A stretch of DNA of 64,000 nucleotides from the NCBI RefSeq assembly GCF_900188235.1, contig NZ_FZNT01000001.1, positions 310,001 to 374,000 of the forward strand. The letters are read 5' to 3'. The notes beneath the pieces were generated by a model. It was given only the letters and a program-made list of their open reading frames with translations, searched no databases and was not told the DNA's origin. The first letter of the stretch is position 1. Every line of letters begins with the position of its first letter. The position numbers and the translations under genes are program-made. Below are positions 62,801 to 64,000 of the stretch, piece by piece. The stretch comes from Lutibacter agarilyticus (GTDB lineage Bacteria > Bacteroidota > Bacteroidia > Flavobacteriales > Flavobacteriaceae).

Positions 62801-63238
62801 TTAGAAATGAATACCAACTCCAACTCCTCCAAAAGAAGCGGTTCCCCCACCAAATTCAGCAAGAATACCCCAAGTTTGGTTGAATTTATATTCAACACCA
62901 ACATGAGCGTTAATGTTGAAGTTATCATCACCACCTAAAACAATACCTGTATCTACACCACCCCAAATATCCCAAGGCTCAGGTAATTTCATTAAGCTGT
63001 CAAAATAGTAATCGGCTCTTACACCAACGCTTAAGTTGTCAAAATCAAAAGGGATTACTACTGCAGGTGAAATAGTTACATTTTCAACAATAGGAATTTC
63101 ATATTGTGCATTAATAGCACCATTCCCTCCAAAAGATACATATAAGTTTAATGCGCTGTAATCTTCTTGAGCAGTAACATTGTTTGTAAATGCAGCAAAT
63201 ACAAATCCAAATAATAATAAAGTAATTAGTTTTTTCAT
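62801..63238 (-). CDS. Small outer-membrane beta-barrel-like protein
   Basis: This 145-aa protein has a signal peptide (about residues 1-23, ending VTAQ). The remaining strands are short and glycine-rich (LYVSFGGNGAINAQYEI, LSVGVRADYYFDSL, FNINAHVGVEYKF, VGVGIHF at the end). The C-terminal aromatic residue is typical of outer-membrane barrels. No ligand can be inferred. It is monocistronic, with a terminator after it and an AT-rich promoter region before it. Confidence 0.8.
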   Translation of the reverse strand: MKKLITLLLFGFVFAAFTNNVTAQEDYSALNLYVSFGGNGAINAQYEIPIVENVTISPAVVIPFDFDNLSVGVRADYYFDSLMKLPEPWDIWGGVDTGIVLGGDDNFNINAHVGVEYKFNQTWGILAEFGGGTASFGGVGVGIHF

Positions 63239-63356
63239 TTTAATTGTTTTTTAAGTTATAACAAATATAGTTGAATAGTATAAACGATTAAATTAAATAC
63301 GATTATATTTTTAATTTGTTAGTTTATAATTTGTTGTTTTTTAATAAATATTGAAG

Positions 63357-64000
63357 TTACTTTTTTCGTAATTCAAACAAATCTTTTCTTCGATCTCTCA
63401 GGTTTTTTACGCTTCCAAATTGATTTAATTCACGAAGTAAATCAATATCAACATCAGCAATTAAAATCATTTCAGTATTTGTGGTAGCTTCAGCTTTGAT
63501 ACCGTTTACTGGAAATGAAAAATCACACGGTGTAAATACCATAGATTGTGCAAACTGAATATCCATATTATGCACTTTAGGTAGGTTTCCAACGCTTCCA
63601 GCAATTGCAACATAACATTCATTTTCTATGGCTCTTGCTTGTGCACAATGGCGAATACGAGAATACCCGTTTTGAGTATCAGTTAAAAAAGGTATAAATA
63701 AAATATCCATTCCTTCATCAGCCAAAAGTCTGCTTAATTCAGGAAATTCAGAATCGTAACAAATTAAAACACCAATTTTACCACAATCGGTATCAAATGT
63801 TTTTAATTGATTTCCACCTTGCATACCCCAAACTTTAGCTTCATCGGGTGTTACATGTAATTTCTCATAACGTTCAACGGTGCCGTCTCTTTTACATAAA
63901 TAACCAACATTGTATAATAAATCATTTTTAATTTCAGGCATACTACCGGTAATGATATTAATGTTGTATGAAATAGCTAATTCAGAAAATCGTTGTGTTA
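63357..64000 (-). CDS. Carbon-nitrogen hydrolase (nitrilase superfamily), partial
   Basis: The frame is open to the window edge, so only the C-terminal 214 residues are seen (the in-frame Met at 63941 is internal). The catalytic Cys lies in GVLICYDSEFPE and the catalytic Lys in EKLHVTPDE; the Glu would be upstream of the window. The subclass with HCAQARAIENECYVA and QFAQSMVFTPCD is often fused to an N-terminal GNAT acetyltransferase in Bacteroidota, so a fusion is possible. The enzyme hydrolyses an amide C-N bond of an unknown substrate. Confidence 0.9.
   Translation of the reverse strand, partial: TQRFSELAISYNINIITGSMPEIKNDLLYNVGYLCKRDGTVERYEKLHVTPDEAKVWGMQGGNQLKTFDTDCGKIGVLICYDSEFPELSRLLADEGMDILFIPFLTDTQNGYSRIRHCAQARAIENECYVAIAGSVGNLPKVHNMDIQFAQSMVFTPCDFSFPVNGIKAEATTNTEMILIADVDIDLLRELNQFGSVKNLRDRRKDLFELRKK

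Overview
The window looks like a chromosome segment from a marine-type flavobacterium (Bacteroidota, probably Flavobacteriaceae). It is strongly AT-rich. It encodes a TonB-dependent receptor with an N-terminal carboxypeptidase-regulatory domain, PorT-like outer-membrane barrels, a DUF2400/TIGR02757 protein and Bacteroidota-style TAnnTTTG -7 boxes. It also has a 6S-Flavo-type RNA between zapA and rny. No species can be named from sequence alone.

Positions 1-21,750 read as ordinary chromosome. They hold a histidine-kinase tail and its LuxR-type response regulator, a TonB receptor with an M23 peptidase, a coiled-coil gene/zapA/6S RNA/rny, and a 1155-aa protein that resembles PPi-type PEP carboxykinase. 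xerD, an outer-membrane barrel, aroQ and a second barrel follow. A tight six-gene operon (14,980-21,745) then joins a PqqD-like protein, an ATP-grasp ligase, a fold-III PLP decarboxylase, a urea-transporter/M23-peptidase fusion, a beta-barrel protein and a TPR protein. This looks like an uncharacterised small-molecule/transport system.

Positions 21,750-27,830 are a scarred accessory patch: a YwqK/MORN-repeat protein, a LytTR regulator, a serine hydrolase and a lipoprotein. A 106-bp direct repeat, an orphan tRNA 3' end and a truncated comM fragment lie around them.

Positions about 27,829-62,184 form a roughly 34.4-kb integrative island inserted inside a TIGR02757-family gene. The 5' part of the gene (168 codons) lies to the right and the 3' part (86 codons) to the left. 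Together they make 254 codons, exactly the length of an intact homologue carried inside the island near its left end. A large serine integrase lies against the right end, both junctions share the core ATATT, and the element ends carry inverted ATTATACGA(A/G)TT arms. The cargo is a type I BREX phage-defence operon on the minus strand (54,331 to 34,759): XRE regulator, brxA, brxB, brxC, a PD-(D/E)XK-like protein, pglX, a membrane-anchored WYL-like protein, an Hsp70-like/TPR protein, a compact UvrD-like helicase, an unrecognised 592-aa protein, pglZ and a brxL whose C-terminus looks MIT_C/PLD-like rather than Lon-like. Upstream of the operon is a protein made of two degenerate tyrosine-recombinase-like halves. 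The rest of the island holds a DUF5131 (Gp37/Gp68) protein, a family-A-polymerase-like replication protein behind a potential three-way-junction RNA, small DNA-binding regulators, a small resolvase and recombinase debris. I saw no conjugation, capsid or tail genes.

Positions 62,185-64,000 return to chromosome: the 5' part of the split gene, an outer-membrane protein and a carbon-nitrogen hydrolase that runs off the window edge.
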